This document shows positions 42,782 through 53,040 of a DNA stretch of 64,000 bases, piece by piece (within the stretch, counting starts at the first letter, position 1; each line of letters starts with the position of its first letter). The DNA lies in NCBI GenBank assembly GCA_963748385.1, contig CAVVIQ010000007.1, forward strand, positions 1-64,000, given 5' to 3'. The notes under the pieces were generated by a model. That model did not search any database, was not told where the DNA came from, and saw nothing but the letters and a program-made list of their open reading frames with translations. A program made the position numbers and the translations under genes. The DNA comes from Rhodoblastus sp963748385 (lineage in GTDB: Bacteria; Pseudomonadota; Alphaproteobacteria; Rhizobiales; Beijerinckiaceae).

Positions 42782-44014
42782 TCAGGCCTTGTCCAGCCCA
42801 TAAAGCGAATGGAGCGTGCGCACCGCAAGCTCGGTATAGGCTGCGTCGATCAGCACCGAGAACTTGATCTCGGAGGTGGTGATCGCGCGAATGTTGATCC
42901 CCTTCTGGGCCAAAGCGCGGAAAGCGTCGGCGGCGACGCCGGTATGGCTGCGCATGCCCACGCCAATCGCTGAAATTTTCACCACATCGGTCGAAGCCTG
43001 GAGCGTCGAGAAGCCGATCTCGTCCTTGACCTTTTCGAGAATCGCGCGGGCGCGCTCGAATTCGGCGGTCGGGACGGTGAAGGTGAGGTCCGTGGTCCCC
43101 TCTTCCGATGCCACCTGGATGATCATGTCGACATTGATGTTGGCCTGGGCGAGGGGCTGGAAGATCGCCGCCGCGACGCCCGGCTTGTCCGCCACCTTGT
43201 GCAAGGTGATCTGCGCCTCGTCCTTGGAAAAGGCGATTCCGGTCACGACCTGCTCTTCCACTATATCCTCCTCGTTGCAAATCAGCGTGCCGGGCCGGGG
43301 GTTGGCCGGATCGTCGAAGGACGACCGCACGAAGGTCTTGACCCCGTGGACCATCGCCATTTCGACGGAGCGCACCTGAAGCACCTTGGCCCCGAGCGAG
43401 GCCATTTCCAGCATTTCCTCGAAGGCGATCTTGTCAAGCCGCCGGGCCTTGGGAACGATGCGAGGGTCGGTGGTGTAGACCCCGTCGACATCGGTATAGA
43501 TGTCGCAGCGGTCCGCATGGATCGCCGCCGCGACCGCCACCGCGCTGGTGTCCGAACCGCCGCGCCCGAGCGTGGACACCCGGCCGGTCGCCGGATCGAC
43601 GCCCTGGAAGCCGGCGATCACCGCGACTTGCCGTCGCCCGAAGCCCTCGATCAATCCGGCGCCGTCGATGCGGGCGATGCGCGCCGAGCCATGGGCGTCA
43701 TTGGTTTCGATGGGAATCTGCCAGCCCTGCCAGGAGCGGGCGGGCATGCCCATTTCCTGAAGGACGATGGCGAGCAGGCCGGAGGTGACCTGTTCGCCGG
43801 AGGCGACCACCGCGTCATATTCGCGCGGGTCATATCGCCTGTTAGCCTCGTTGACCCAGCCGACCAGTTCGTTGGTCTTGCCGGACATGGCCGAGACGAC
43901 GACCGCGACCTCGTGGCCTTCGTCGACCTCGCGCTTCACGTGGCGCGCCACATTGCGGATTCGTTCGATATTGGCGACCGAAGTGCCGCCGAATTTCATC
44001 ACCAGACGCGCCAT
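42782..44014 (-). CDS. lysC: aspartate kinase
   Basis: Phosphorylates aspartate, first step to Lys, Met, Thr and Ile. 410 aa with N-terminal KFGGTSVANIERI, RGGSDTSAVAVAAA and DVDGVYTTDPR kinase signatures, then two ACT domains (about residues 265-400) for allosteric control by lysine/threonine. It starts at ATG 44014 and is divergent from ubiG. The 200 bp between it and ptsP hold no gene but a small hairpin (TGCATC / GATGCA near 42656-42676). Confidence 0.96.
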   Translation of the reverse strand: MARLVMKFGGTSVANIERIRNVARHVKREVDEGHEVAVVVSAMSGKTNELVGWVNEANRRYDPREYDAVVASGEQVTSGLLAIVLQEMGMPARSWQGWQIPIETNDAHGSARIARIDGAGLIEGFGRRQVAVIAGFQGVDPATGRVSTLGRGGSDTSAVAVAAAIHADRCDIYTDVDGVYTTDPRIVPKARRLDKIAFEEMLEMASLGAKVLQVRSVEMAMVHGVKTFVRSSFDDPANPRPGTLICNEEDIVEEQVVTGIAFSKDEAQITLHKVADKPGVAAAIFQPLAQANINVDMIIQVASEEGTTDLTFTVPTAEFERARAILEKVKDEIGFSTLQASTDVVKISAIGVGMRSHTGVAADAFRALAQKGINIRAITTSEIKFSVLIDAAYTELAVRTLHSLYGLDKA

Positions 44015-44212
44015 ATCAACCTGAAACCGCTCTCTCGATCATCTTTGAGACCGCGCGCCGCGCGACCCGGAGACGCCGCCTCGGCCTTCGAGCCTTTCCC
44101 TCGCTCTATCGCGTGAAAAGGACGGAAAACTCGCGCCTTCGGCGCGGGGCGGCTATACATGACGGGGCGCATGGTTTGTGTCAACGTGGGAAGGAAAAGT
44201 TTGGAGCGCGGC

Positions 44213-44986
44213 ATGACGGAATTTCATGGCGGGACGGCCGGCAGCGTCGACCGCGACGAACTGGCGCGGTTCGCCAGGCTGGGCGACGACTGGTGGGATC
44301 CGAACGGGCCACAACGCGCGCTCCACAAGCTCAATCCCACCCGCGTGCATTACCTGCGCAACCTTTTCTGCGCCCATTTTCCCGACGGGACGAACCCGCG
44401 CGACCGCAAGGCCGAAAAGCCGCTCAAGGAATTGCGCGTCGCGGACCTCGGCTGCGGCGGCGGCCTGCTGTCCGAATCGCTCGCCGCTTTGGGCGCGCGG
44501 GTGACTGGCGCTGATCCCGCGGAAGAGAATATCGCCGCCGCCCGCCGCCACGCCGCGGCCGGGGGCCTCGACATCGACTATCGCCCCGTGACGGTCGAGG
44601 CCCTCGCCGCGTCCGGCGAAAATTTCGACGCCGTGCTCGCCATGGAGGTCCTCGAACATGTCGCCGACGTACAAGGCTTTCTCGCCGCCGCCGCCGCGCT
44701 GGTGCGGCCGGGGGGGCTATTTGTCGGCGCGACGCTCAACCGCACCCTGAAGAGCTACGCCCTCGCCATCGTCGGCGCGGAATATGTCCTGCGCTGGGTC
44801 GAGCCCGGCACGCATGATTGGCGCAAGTTTCTGCGGCCATATGAAATGTTGAAGCCTCTGGAAAAATCCGGGCTGAGGGAAATCGACCGCGCCGGAATCG
44901 TCTATCACCCCATCGCCGACGAATGGCGGCTCTCGGGCGACACCGACGTGAATTACATGATCGCGCTGGAGCGTCCGACGGGGTAG
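44213..44986 (+). CDS. ubiG: bifunctional 2-polyprenyl-6-hydroxyphenol methylase / 3-demethylubiquinol 3-O-methyltransferase
   Basis: Carries out both O-methylations of ubiquinone synthesis at the membrane. 257 aa with motif I VADLGCGGGLLSESLA, VLAMEVLEHVADV and VGATLNRTLKSYALAI, which are typical of UbiG. ATG 44213 is chosen (MTEFHGGTAG) because GGAG lies six bases upstream; the frame is open to 44159. Divergence from lysC is conserved in Rhizobiales. Confidence 0.95.
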   Translation: MTEFHGGTAGSVDRDELARFARLGDDWWDPNGPQRALHKLNPTRVHYLRNLFCAHFPDGTNPRDRKAEKPLKELRVADLGCGGGLLSESLAALGARVTGADPAEENIAAARRHAAAGGLDIDYRPVTVEALAASGENFDAVLAMEVLEHVADVQGFLAAAAALVRPGGLFVGATLNRTLKSYALAIVGAEYVLRWVEPGTHDWRKFLRPYEMLKPLEKSGLREIDRAGIVYHPIADEWRLSGDTDVNYMIALERPTG

Positions 44987-45014
44987 GCGCTCGAAACAAG
45001 GGGCGGGCGCCGGA

Positions 45015-45326
45015 ATGAAAAAACGCTTCCTGGCGTCGCTCCTCGCGATCGGCGCGACCTTGAGCGGTTGCAACTGCATCCCGCCGCAACCCGCCTCCGG
45101 CGCATTCTGGTTGCCCGAAGACGCGAGGAGGCCGGAGCGGTCCCTGCGCATGGCCCTGTATGATTGCGCCCCCTACGATCCGTTCCGCGACGCCTATCTG
45201 GACAGGATCGCGGCGACGCCGGAAAGCGACCTTTATCGCTACGCGCGGGGAGGAGCCCCGGCGCACGCCGCCTGCATGCGGGCGCTCGGCTGGGAAACCG
45301 CGCCCGGTCGCCTTTTCGGCTGGTGA
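45015..45326 (+). CDS. small hypothetical lipoprotein
   Basis: 103 aa with a type II signal peptide: KKRFLASLLAIGATLSGC, lipobox LSGC, Cys18 as the acylation site. The mature part has further Cys residues (CNC, DCAPYD, AACMRALGW) and no recognised domain. It follows ubiG by 28 bp on the same strand and is convergent with the atp operon. Lipoprotein status is supported; function is not. Confidence 0.7.
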   Translation: MKKRFLASLLAIGATLSGCNCIPPQPASGAFWLPEDARRPERSLRMALYDCAPYDPFRDAYLDRIAATPESDLYRYARGGAPAHAACMRALGWETAPGRLFGW

Positions 45327-45355
45327 AAAACGAAAGAGGTGGAGACCGGTGAAAC

Positions 45356-45385
45356 AAAAAGGCGCCCGTCGTCGCACTGGCGCCT
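45356..45385 (-). terminator. terminator of the atp operon
   Basis: On the minus strand: AGGCGCC / GGCGCCT stem (7 bp, 12-base loop) followed by five T residues, about 23 bp after the atpC stop. The loop is long, so stability is moderate. Confidence 0.7.
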
Positions 45386-45407
45386 CGTGAAACCTGCGGG
45401 CCGAGCC

Positions 45408-45812
45408 TTACGTCCCGAGGACGGACTTCAGCTCCCTGAGCTGATCGAGCTTCCCGGCCGCGGTCTTCAATTCCTCGTCCGTCTTGGCGTCGGCGAGATC
45501 ATCCTCGGCGTCCCTGATGTCCTGCGCGAGCTGCGTCGTGTCGAAACGCTCCAGCGGCGTCGCCTGGTCGGCCAGAATGGTCAGGCCGCTTGCGGCGACA
45601 TCGGCGAAACCGCCGCCCACGACGAGCTTCTCGGGCGCCCTGTTCGTGGTTTCGTAGATTTCGACGATCCCCGCCTTGAGGATCGACATGACCGGCGCAT
45701 GATCCTTCAGGACCGTGAATTGGCCGTCGACGCCCGGCACGACCACGGACTCGACTTCGCCCGAAAACAGCAGCTTTTCTGGCGAGACCAGCTCGAAGTG
45801 AAAAGTCGTCAT
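45408..45812 (-). CDS. atpC: F1 ATP synthase epsilon subunit
   Basis: Central-stalk subunit that couples rotation and inhibits hydrolysis. 134 aa: beta-sandwich with FHFELVSPEKLLFSGEVESVVVPG and DGQFTVLKDHAPVMS, then a two-helix C-terminus. I use ATG 45812 (MTTFHFEL), with GGAGAG upstream, over the in-frame start at 45824. Last gene of the F1 operon. Confidence 0.96.
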   Translation of the reverse strand: MTTFHFELVSPEKLLFSGEVESVVVPGVDGQFTVLKDHAPVMSILKAGIVEIYETTNRAPEKLVVGGGFADVAASGLTILADQATPLERFDTTQLAQDIRDAEDDLADAKTDEELKTAAGKLDQLRELKSVLGT

Positions 45813-45875
45813 CACTCTCTCCAACCCGGGCCTGCGCCCAAACCGACCGTTTGGCGGAACGTTCGAGGTCCGTTA

Positions 45876-47318
<1,443 letters not shown>

Positions 47319-47344
47319 TTTTCGTCCTCACATTCTGTAAACGG

Positions 47345-48208
47345 TCAGAGCGCTTCGGCGCCCGAGATGATTTCGATCAGTTCCTTGGTGATCATCGCCT
47401 GACGCGTCCGGTTATAGATCGTCGTCTGCTTCCTGATCATGTCGCCCGCGTTGCGCGTGGCGTTGTCCATGGCGCTCATGCGGGCGCCCTGTTCCGAAGC
47501 GGCGTTTTCCAGCAGAGCGCGGAAAATCTGCACGGAAATGTTGCGCGGCAGCAGGGCCGTGAGAATATCGTCCTGGTCGGGCTCGAATTCGTAGCACACG
47601 GCGGCGGCGCCGGCGGAAATTTCCGCCGGGACCAGCCGCTGCGCCGTCGGAATCTGCTGAATGACCGAGCGGAATTTGGAATAGAACAGGGTGGCGACGT
47701 CGAATTCGCCCTGATCGAACATCTTGATGATTTTCTTGCCGATCGGATCGGCGTTTTCGAAGCCGATCTGGCGCAGCGCGCGCAGGTCGATGAGATCGAC
47801 GATCTGCTTTTCGAACTGCCGGCGAAGCTGGTCATGGCCCTTCTTGCCGATGCACAGAATCTTGACGATCTTGCCTTCGGCCTGCAACGCCAGCGCCTGT
47901 TCGCGCGCCAAGCGGACGATGGAGGTGTTGAAGCCGCCGCAAAGGCCGCGCTCGGCGGTGGCGACGACGAGAAGATGGGTCTCGCTCTTGCCGTTTCCGG
48001 CGAGAAGAGCAGGACCGGCGCCGGGCTCGAAGCCCGAGGCGAGATTGGCCAGCACCGTCTCCATGCGCTCGGCATAGGGACGCGCCGCCTCGACCGACGT
48101 CTGGGCGCGGCGCAGTTTCGCGGCGGCGACCATCTGCATCGCCTTGGTGATCTTTTGCGTCGCCTTGACCGAGGCGATGCGAGTGCGAAGGTCCTTCAAC
48201 GAGGCCAT
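47345..48208 (-). CDS. atpG: F1 ATP synthase gamma subunit
   Basis: Rotor shaft of F1, 287 aa. N-terminal coiled coil MASLKDLRTRIASVKATQKITKAM split near residue 20, central Rossmann-like part ERGLCGGFN, and C-terminal helix with RNAGDMIRKQTTIYNRTRQA. It lies 98 bp after atpA. Confidence 0.97.
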   Translation of the reverse strand: MASLKDLRTRIASVKATQKITKAMQMVAAAKLRRAQTSVEAARPYAERMETVLANLASGFEPGAGPALLAGNGKSETHLLVVATAERGLCGGFNTSIVRLAREQALALQAEGKIVKILCIGKKGHDQLRRQFEKQIVDLIDLRALRQIGFENADPIGKKIIKMFDQGEFDVATLFYSKFRSVIQQIPTAQRLVPAEISAGAAAVCYEFEPDQDDILTALLPRNISVQIFRALLENAASEQGARMSAMDNATRNAGDMIRKQTTIYNRTRQAMITKELIEIISGAEAL

Positions 48209-48306
48209 TTTTCGTCCGCGCGACTGCCGCTCTTGCCGTCATCTCCGACGCCGCGAGCGTTCCAGGAGGCGGGCCCGCCGCGCCATGACGGAGGGCCCGG
48301 TTGATA

Positions 48307-49839
48307 TCAGGCGAAGGACTTGGTGTAGCCTTCGACGACCGCCTTCAGCTTGCCGGCGGTCTCGTCCGAGAGATCCTTGGAGGAGCGGATCGCTTCGAGA
48401 ATGTCGCCATGGCTGGTGCGCAGCAGCGCGAGGAGCCCGTCCTCGTACGCCTTGATCCGGTTGACGGGCAAGGCGTCGAGATAGCCGTTGACGCCGGAAT
48501 AGATCACGCAGACCTGCTCTTCCATTTTCAGCGGCGAGAACTGGGCCTGCTTGAGGAGTTCGGTCAGGCGCGCGCCGCGGTTCAGCAGGCGCTGGGTGGT
48601 GGCGTCGAGGTCCGAGCCGAATTGGGCGAAGGCGGCCATTTCGCGATATTGGGCGAGCTCGCCCTTGATCTTGCCCGCGACCTTCTTCATCGCCTTGGTC
48701 TGGGCCGAGGAGCCGACGCGCGACACCGAGAGGCCGACGTTCACCGCCGGGCGGACGCCCTGATAGAACAGGTCGGTTTCGAGGAAGATCTGGCCGTCGG
48801 TGATCGAGATCACGTTGGTCGGGATATAGGCCGACACGTCGTTGGCCTGGGTCTCGATCACCGGCAAGGCGGTCATCGAACCGGCGCCGTTGTCCTCGTT
48901 GAGCTTGGCGGCGCGCTCCAAAAGGCGGGAATGGAGATAGAACACGTCGCCGGGATAGGCTTCGCGGCCCGGCGGACGGCGCAGCAGCAGCGACATCTGG
49001 CGATAGGCGACCGCCTGCTTGGTCAGATCGTCATAGACGATCAGGGCGTGCATGCCGTTGTCGCGGAAATATTCGCCCATGGTGGCGCCGGCGAAGGGCG
49101 CGAGGAACTGCATCGGAGCCGGATCCGAGGCGGTGGCGGCGACAATGATCGAATATTCAAGCGCGCCCTGCTCTTCGAGCACCTTCACGAACTGCGCGAC
49201 GGTCGAGCGCTTCTGGCCGACCGCGACATAGACGCAGTAGAGCTTCTGGCTCTCCGGCGCGCCCTCGGCGTTGAGCGGTTTCTGGTTGAGAATGGCGTCG
49301 AGCGCGACCGCGGTCTTGCCGGTCTGGCGGTCGCCGATGATCAGTTCGCGCTGGCCGCGGCCGATCGGGATCAATGCGTCGATGGCCTTGAGGCCGGTCG
49401 CCATCGGCTCATGGACCGACTTGCGCGGAATGATGCCAGGCGCCTTCACGTCCACGCGCGAGCGCTTGGCGGCGGCGATCGGGCCCTTGCCGTCGATCGG
49501 ATTGCCGAGGGCGTCGACGACGCGGCCGAGCATTTCCTTGCCGACCGGCACGTCCACGATGGCGCCGGTGCGCTTGACCGTCTGGCCTTCGCCGATTTCA
49601 CGGTCGGAGCCGAAAATCACGACGCCGACATTGTCGGCTTCGAGATTCAGCGCCATGCCGCGAATGCCGTTTGCGAACTCGACCATTTCGCCGGCCTGGA
49701 CGCTGTCGAGGCCATAGACGCGAGCGATGCCGTCGCCGACGGACAGAACCTGGCCGACTTCGGTGATCTGGGCTTCATTGCCGAAATTCGCGATCTCGTT
49801 CTTCAGGATCGCGGAAATTTCTGCGGCGCGGATATCCAT
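48307..49839 (-). CDS. atpA: F1 ATP synthase alpha subunit
   Basis: Regulatory nucleotide-binding subunit, 510 aa. P-loop GDRQTGKTAVALD, AIVDVPVGKEMLGRVVDALG and the ATPase alpha/beta signature PALNVGLSVSRVGS-like PAVNVGLSVSRVGS. The start overlaps the atpH stop by one base. Confidence 0.98.
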   Translation of the reverse strand: MDIRAAEISAILKNEIANFGNEAQITEVGQVLSVGDGIARVYGLDSVQAGEMVEFANGIRGMALNLEADNVGVVIFGSDREIGEGQTVKRTGAIVDVPVGKEMLGRVVDALGNPIDGKGPIAAAKRSRVDVKAPGIIPRKSVHEPMATGLKAIDALIPIGRGQRELIIGDRQTGKTAVALDAILNQKPLNAEGAPESQKLYCVYVAVGQKRSTVAQFVKVLEEQGALEYSIIVAATASDPAPMQFLAPFAGATMGEYFRDNGMHALIVYDDLTKQAVAYRQMSLLLRRPPGREAYPGDVFYLHSRLLERAAKLNEDNGAGSMTALPVIETQANDVSAYIPTNVISITDGQIFLETDLFYQGVRPAVNVGLSVSRVGSSAQTKAMKKVAGKIKGELAQYREMAAFAQFGSDLDATTQRLLNRGARLTELLKQAQFSPLKMEEQVCVIYSGVNGYLDALPVNRIKAYEDGLLALLRTSHGDILEAIRSSKDLSDETAGKLKAVVEGYTKSFA

Positions 49840-50423
49840 CAGCCGACCTCTTTCATACGTGTGCGGAGCAGATTGAGTTTGGTTTTCAGCGAGGCGTCGA
49901 CCATCCGCGAACCGAGCTGGACGACGATGCCGCCAATGATCGAGGGATCGACATTGACATTGATTTTTATGGTCTTGCCGCCTGAAACCTCGCGCAGCGC
50001 CTCTTCGAGCGCCGCGTTATGATGGGCCGACAGGGGCACTGCGACGGTGACGTCGGCGCGGGTCACGCCTTTGGCCTTGTCGTTCAGCGCCAGGAAGGCG
50101 CGGATCATGTCGGGAAGGACGAACAGCCGGCGCTTCGAGGCGACCAGCTTGATGAAATTGGCGGTGATTCCGCCGAATCCATATTTGTCGAGAAGAGCGG
50201 AAACGGCCTTGAGCTGGTCCTCGGCGGAAAAGACCGGACTGAGGACGAGGCGCTGGAGGTCGGCGCTTTGCTCGATCATCTCCGCGAAATTGCTCAGGGC
50301 GTCGGCGACGGCGTCCGTGACGTTCTGTTCCTGGGCAAGGGAAAAAAGGGCCTGGGCGTAGCGTTCCGCGACGCCGGATGTCGGATTGGACGCCGAATTC
50401 TTGGAGTCGTCGACTTCAGCCAC
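49839..50423 (-). CDS. atpH: F1 ATP synthase delta subunit
   Basis: Peripheral-stalk (OSCP) subunit. I use the GTG at 50423 (read MAEVDDSKNSA), giving 194 aa, close to the family norm; AAGGG lies about nine bases upstream. The frame is open to 50486. The OSCP pattern is seen in ERYAQALFSLAQEQ and the C-terminal DPSIIGGIVVQLGSRMVDAS. First gene of atpHAGDC; F0 genes are elsewhere, as is usual in alphaproteobacteria. The 286 bp to priA hold no gene and should contain the operon promoter. Confidence 0.95.
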   Translation of the reverse strand: MAEVDDSKNSASNPTSGVAERYAQALFSLAQEQNVTDAVADALSNFAEMIEQSADLQRLVLSPVFSAEDQLKAVSALLDKYGFGGITANFIKLVASKRRLFVLPDMIRAFLALNDKAKGVTRADVTVAVPLSAHHNAALEEALREVSGGKTIKINVNVDPSIIGGIVVQLGSRMVDASLKTKLNLLRTRMKEVG

Positions 50424-50709
50424 GCGGAAAAACCCTTTCGAGATTGATCGACCATCCCCCTCGAACGGTCCGGCGGCAGTCGCCACATCTTGTCGAAGGG
50501 CTGAATTTTATGGAAACGGGAAGCGGCCAGAGCCAGGCTCCCCGAAAGGCGCGGGTTCCGTAACATAGGGCGCCAGCCGGCGCAACCCTGACGAACCCGG
50601 CAAGGCATGGACGAAAGTATGGGCTTGCGACGAATTGTCAGCGAAAGGCGAAGGAATCTTGCCGGCCTTGCGTCAAAAGACGAAGGGCTGAAAATTTTCC
50701 ACCGTCTTT

Positions 50710-52916
50710 TCAAAGGAAATTCTGCGGGTCGATGTCCACCGCGACCCGCAGGCCGCCCTTCGGTCTGGACACGCGCGCCAGAATGTCGCGCAGGAATGCT
50801 TGCAGATCGGCGGCGCGCGGCGCCTTGACCAGCAGGCGGAAGCGGCTCCTGCCGCGCAGCACGGCGATCGGGGCCTCGGCGGGACCGAGGACGACGATCT
50901 GCGCAGCCGGCCCCTCGGCGTCGGCCTGGGCCCGGCGCGCGACGCGCGCCACCTCCCGCGCGTAAAGCTCGGCGGCTCCGCGATCGGAAGCTGAGACCAC
51001 CAGCGCGGCGAGCCGGCCGAAGGGCGGCAGGCCGCCCTGACGGCGAACCTCGGTCTCCTCGCGGTAGAAGCGCTCGAAATCGCCGGACAGCAGCGCCTGC
51101 AGGACCGGATGATCCGGTTGAAAGGTCTGCAGGAAAGCCCGCCCTGGCCTTTCGCCGCGCCCGGCGCGGCCCGCCACCTGATTCAGGAGCTGGAACGTCC
51201 GTTCGGCGGCGCGCGGATCGCCATTGGCGAGCCCGATGTCGGCGTCCACCACGCCGACCAAAGTCAGATGCGGGAAATGATGGCCCTTGGCGACAAGCTG
51301 GGTGCCGATGACGAGATCGAATTCGTGATTCTCCACCGCCTGCAATTCCGCGCGCATCCTTTGCGTTCCGCCCGGCATGTCCGACGAAAGCACGAGAAGC
51401 CGGGCGTCCGGGAAAAGCTCGGCGGCCTCTTCCGCGAGCCGTTCGACGCCCGGCCCGCAGGCGACCAGCGAATCCGCGGTTCCGCAGGCCGGGCACTGGT
51501 CCGGCCGGCGCTCGACATGGCCGCAATGGTGGCAGACCAGCGCCCGGCGCGCGCGATGCTCGACCAGCCAGGCCGAACAGTTCGGGCACTGGAATCTATG
51601 GCCGCAGGCGCGGCACAGGGTGAGCGGCGCATAGCCGCGCCGGTTGAGAAAAAGCAGCGCCTGTTCGCCGGCTGCGAAAATTTGTCGCAGCGCCTCAACG
51701 AGGCGCGGCGCAATCCATCTGCCGCGTGAAAAACCTTCGCGCCGCAGGTCGATCGTCTCGATTTTGGGCAGGGCGCGGCCGGCGAAGCGGCTTTCGAGCC
51801 TCAGCCAGCCATAGCGCCCCTGCCGGGCGTTTTCGCGCGTCTCGATCGAGGGGGTCGCGGAAGCGAGCGCAATGGCGCAGGATTCGCGCTTGGCGCGCGC
51901 CACCGCCATGTCGCGCGCGTGATAGATGACGCCATCTTCCTGCTTGTAGGCCGCCTCGTGCTCCTCATCGACCACGATCAGCCGCAAGTCCTTGAAGGGC
52001 AGGAACAAAGCCGAACGGGCGCCGGCGACCGCCCTGACCTCGCCTTCGGCGGCGCCGCGCCAGATGCGCGCCCGGCGGCGCTCCGACAGGCCGGAATGCC
52101 ATTCCGCCGGCGGTTGGCCGAATCTTCTGGCGAAACGTTCGAGAAACTGCGCCGTGAGGGCGATTTCCGGCATCAGGATCAGGGCCTGGCCGCCGTCCTT
52201 CAAAGCCTGGGCCACCGCCTCGAAATAGACTTCCGTCTTGCCTGAGCCGGTGACGCCCTCCAGCAGGACCGGCTTGAACGCCCGCGACGCCACCGCTTCG
52301 CGCAAGTCCCGAGCGGCTTTTTCCTGCGCCGGCGACAGAAGCGGCGCGCAAAAATCAGGATCGGGACTTCCGCCGGGCGTTTCCGGCGGCAGGGCGATCG
52401 CCTCCAGCGCGCCGTCGTCGATGAGCGCGTCCACCACCCCGGTCGAGACCCCGGCGAGGCGGGCGAGTTCGCTTTTCGAAGCCGAAAGCTCGCCGGGGAG
52501 CGCCGCCAGCACCCGCGCGCGGGCGGGCGTTGGTCGTTTCGGCGACGCGCCGGTGGCGCGGACCGCGATGCGCAGAGGTTGGTCTTCCGCGCCCTCCGCT
52601 GGCCGCGTCGCCATGCGCAGGACCATGCCGCGCGGGGCCATGGTCCAGGCGGCGATCCAGTCGAGCAGGGCGCGGAATTTCGCCGCAAGCGGCGGCAGGT
52701 CCAGCCGCTCGATGACGGGCTTGAGCTTGTCCGATGGACCGCGTCGCAGAGCCCAGACCACGCCGATCCGGGCGCGCGAGCCGAGCGAGACTTTGACGAA
52801 ATCGCCCTCCGCGACTTCATTCCGTCCGGAACGCGATAGGAATAGGGCTGGTCCACCGCGACCGGGACCAGCACGTCGGCGAGTTGGGCGCAATTTTCCG
52901 CGTGACGCTCGCTCAT
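50710..52916 (-). CDS. priA: primosomal helicase PriA, with apparent frameshift at codon 33
   Basis: Restarts stalled replication forks. The main frame gives the full helicase: Walker A GVTGSGKTEVYFEA, DEEHEAAYKQEDG, four zinc-binding pairs (CRACG, CPNC, CHHCG, CPACG) and the C-terminal helicase lobe. The proper N-terminus is in another frame: ATG 52916 with GGGAG upstream reads MSERHAENCAQL, then LVPVAVDQPYSYRVPDGM at 52820. Here one base seems missing; the main frame continues EVAEGDFVKVSLGSRARIGVVW. Joined, they give a normal PriA of about 736 aa. The uncorrected frame would start at GTG 53013 and lack the 3'-end-binding N-terminal strands. Confidence 0.93.
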
Positions 52917-53040
52917 CCTGTCGCTCCCGGCGTCGGGCGAGGCGTTTGAGTCCCTTGTTTCCGCCGCGTTTTTGCGAACCGAAGGTCCGCGCAAGCGAAT
53001 AACCGGCATCCACTTTTTCGCATGCGGGGCCAGAGCGGCC

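Noticed and set aside
39511..42867. Plus-strand open frame of 1118 codons
   Set aside because: It lies antisense to prfA and ptsP, which are unmistakable. Composition (Arg/Gly/His-rich) is typical of antisense frames in high-GC DNA.
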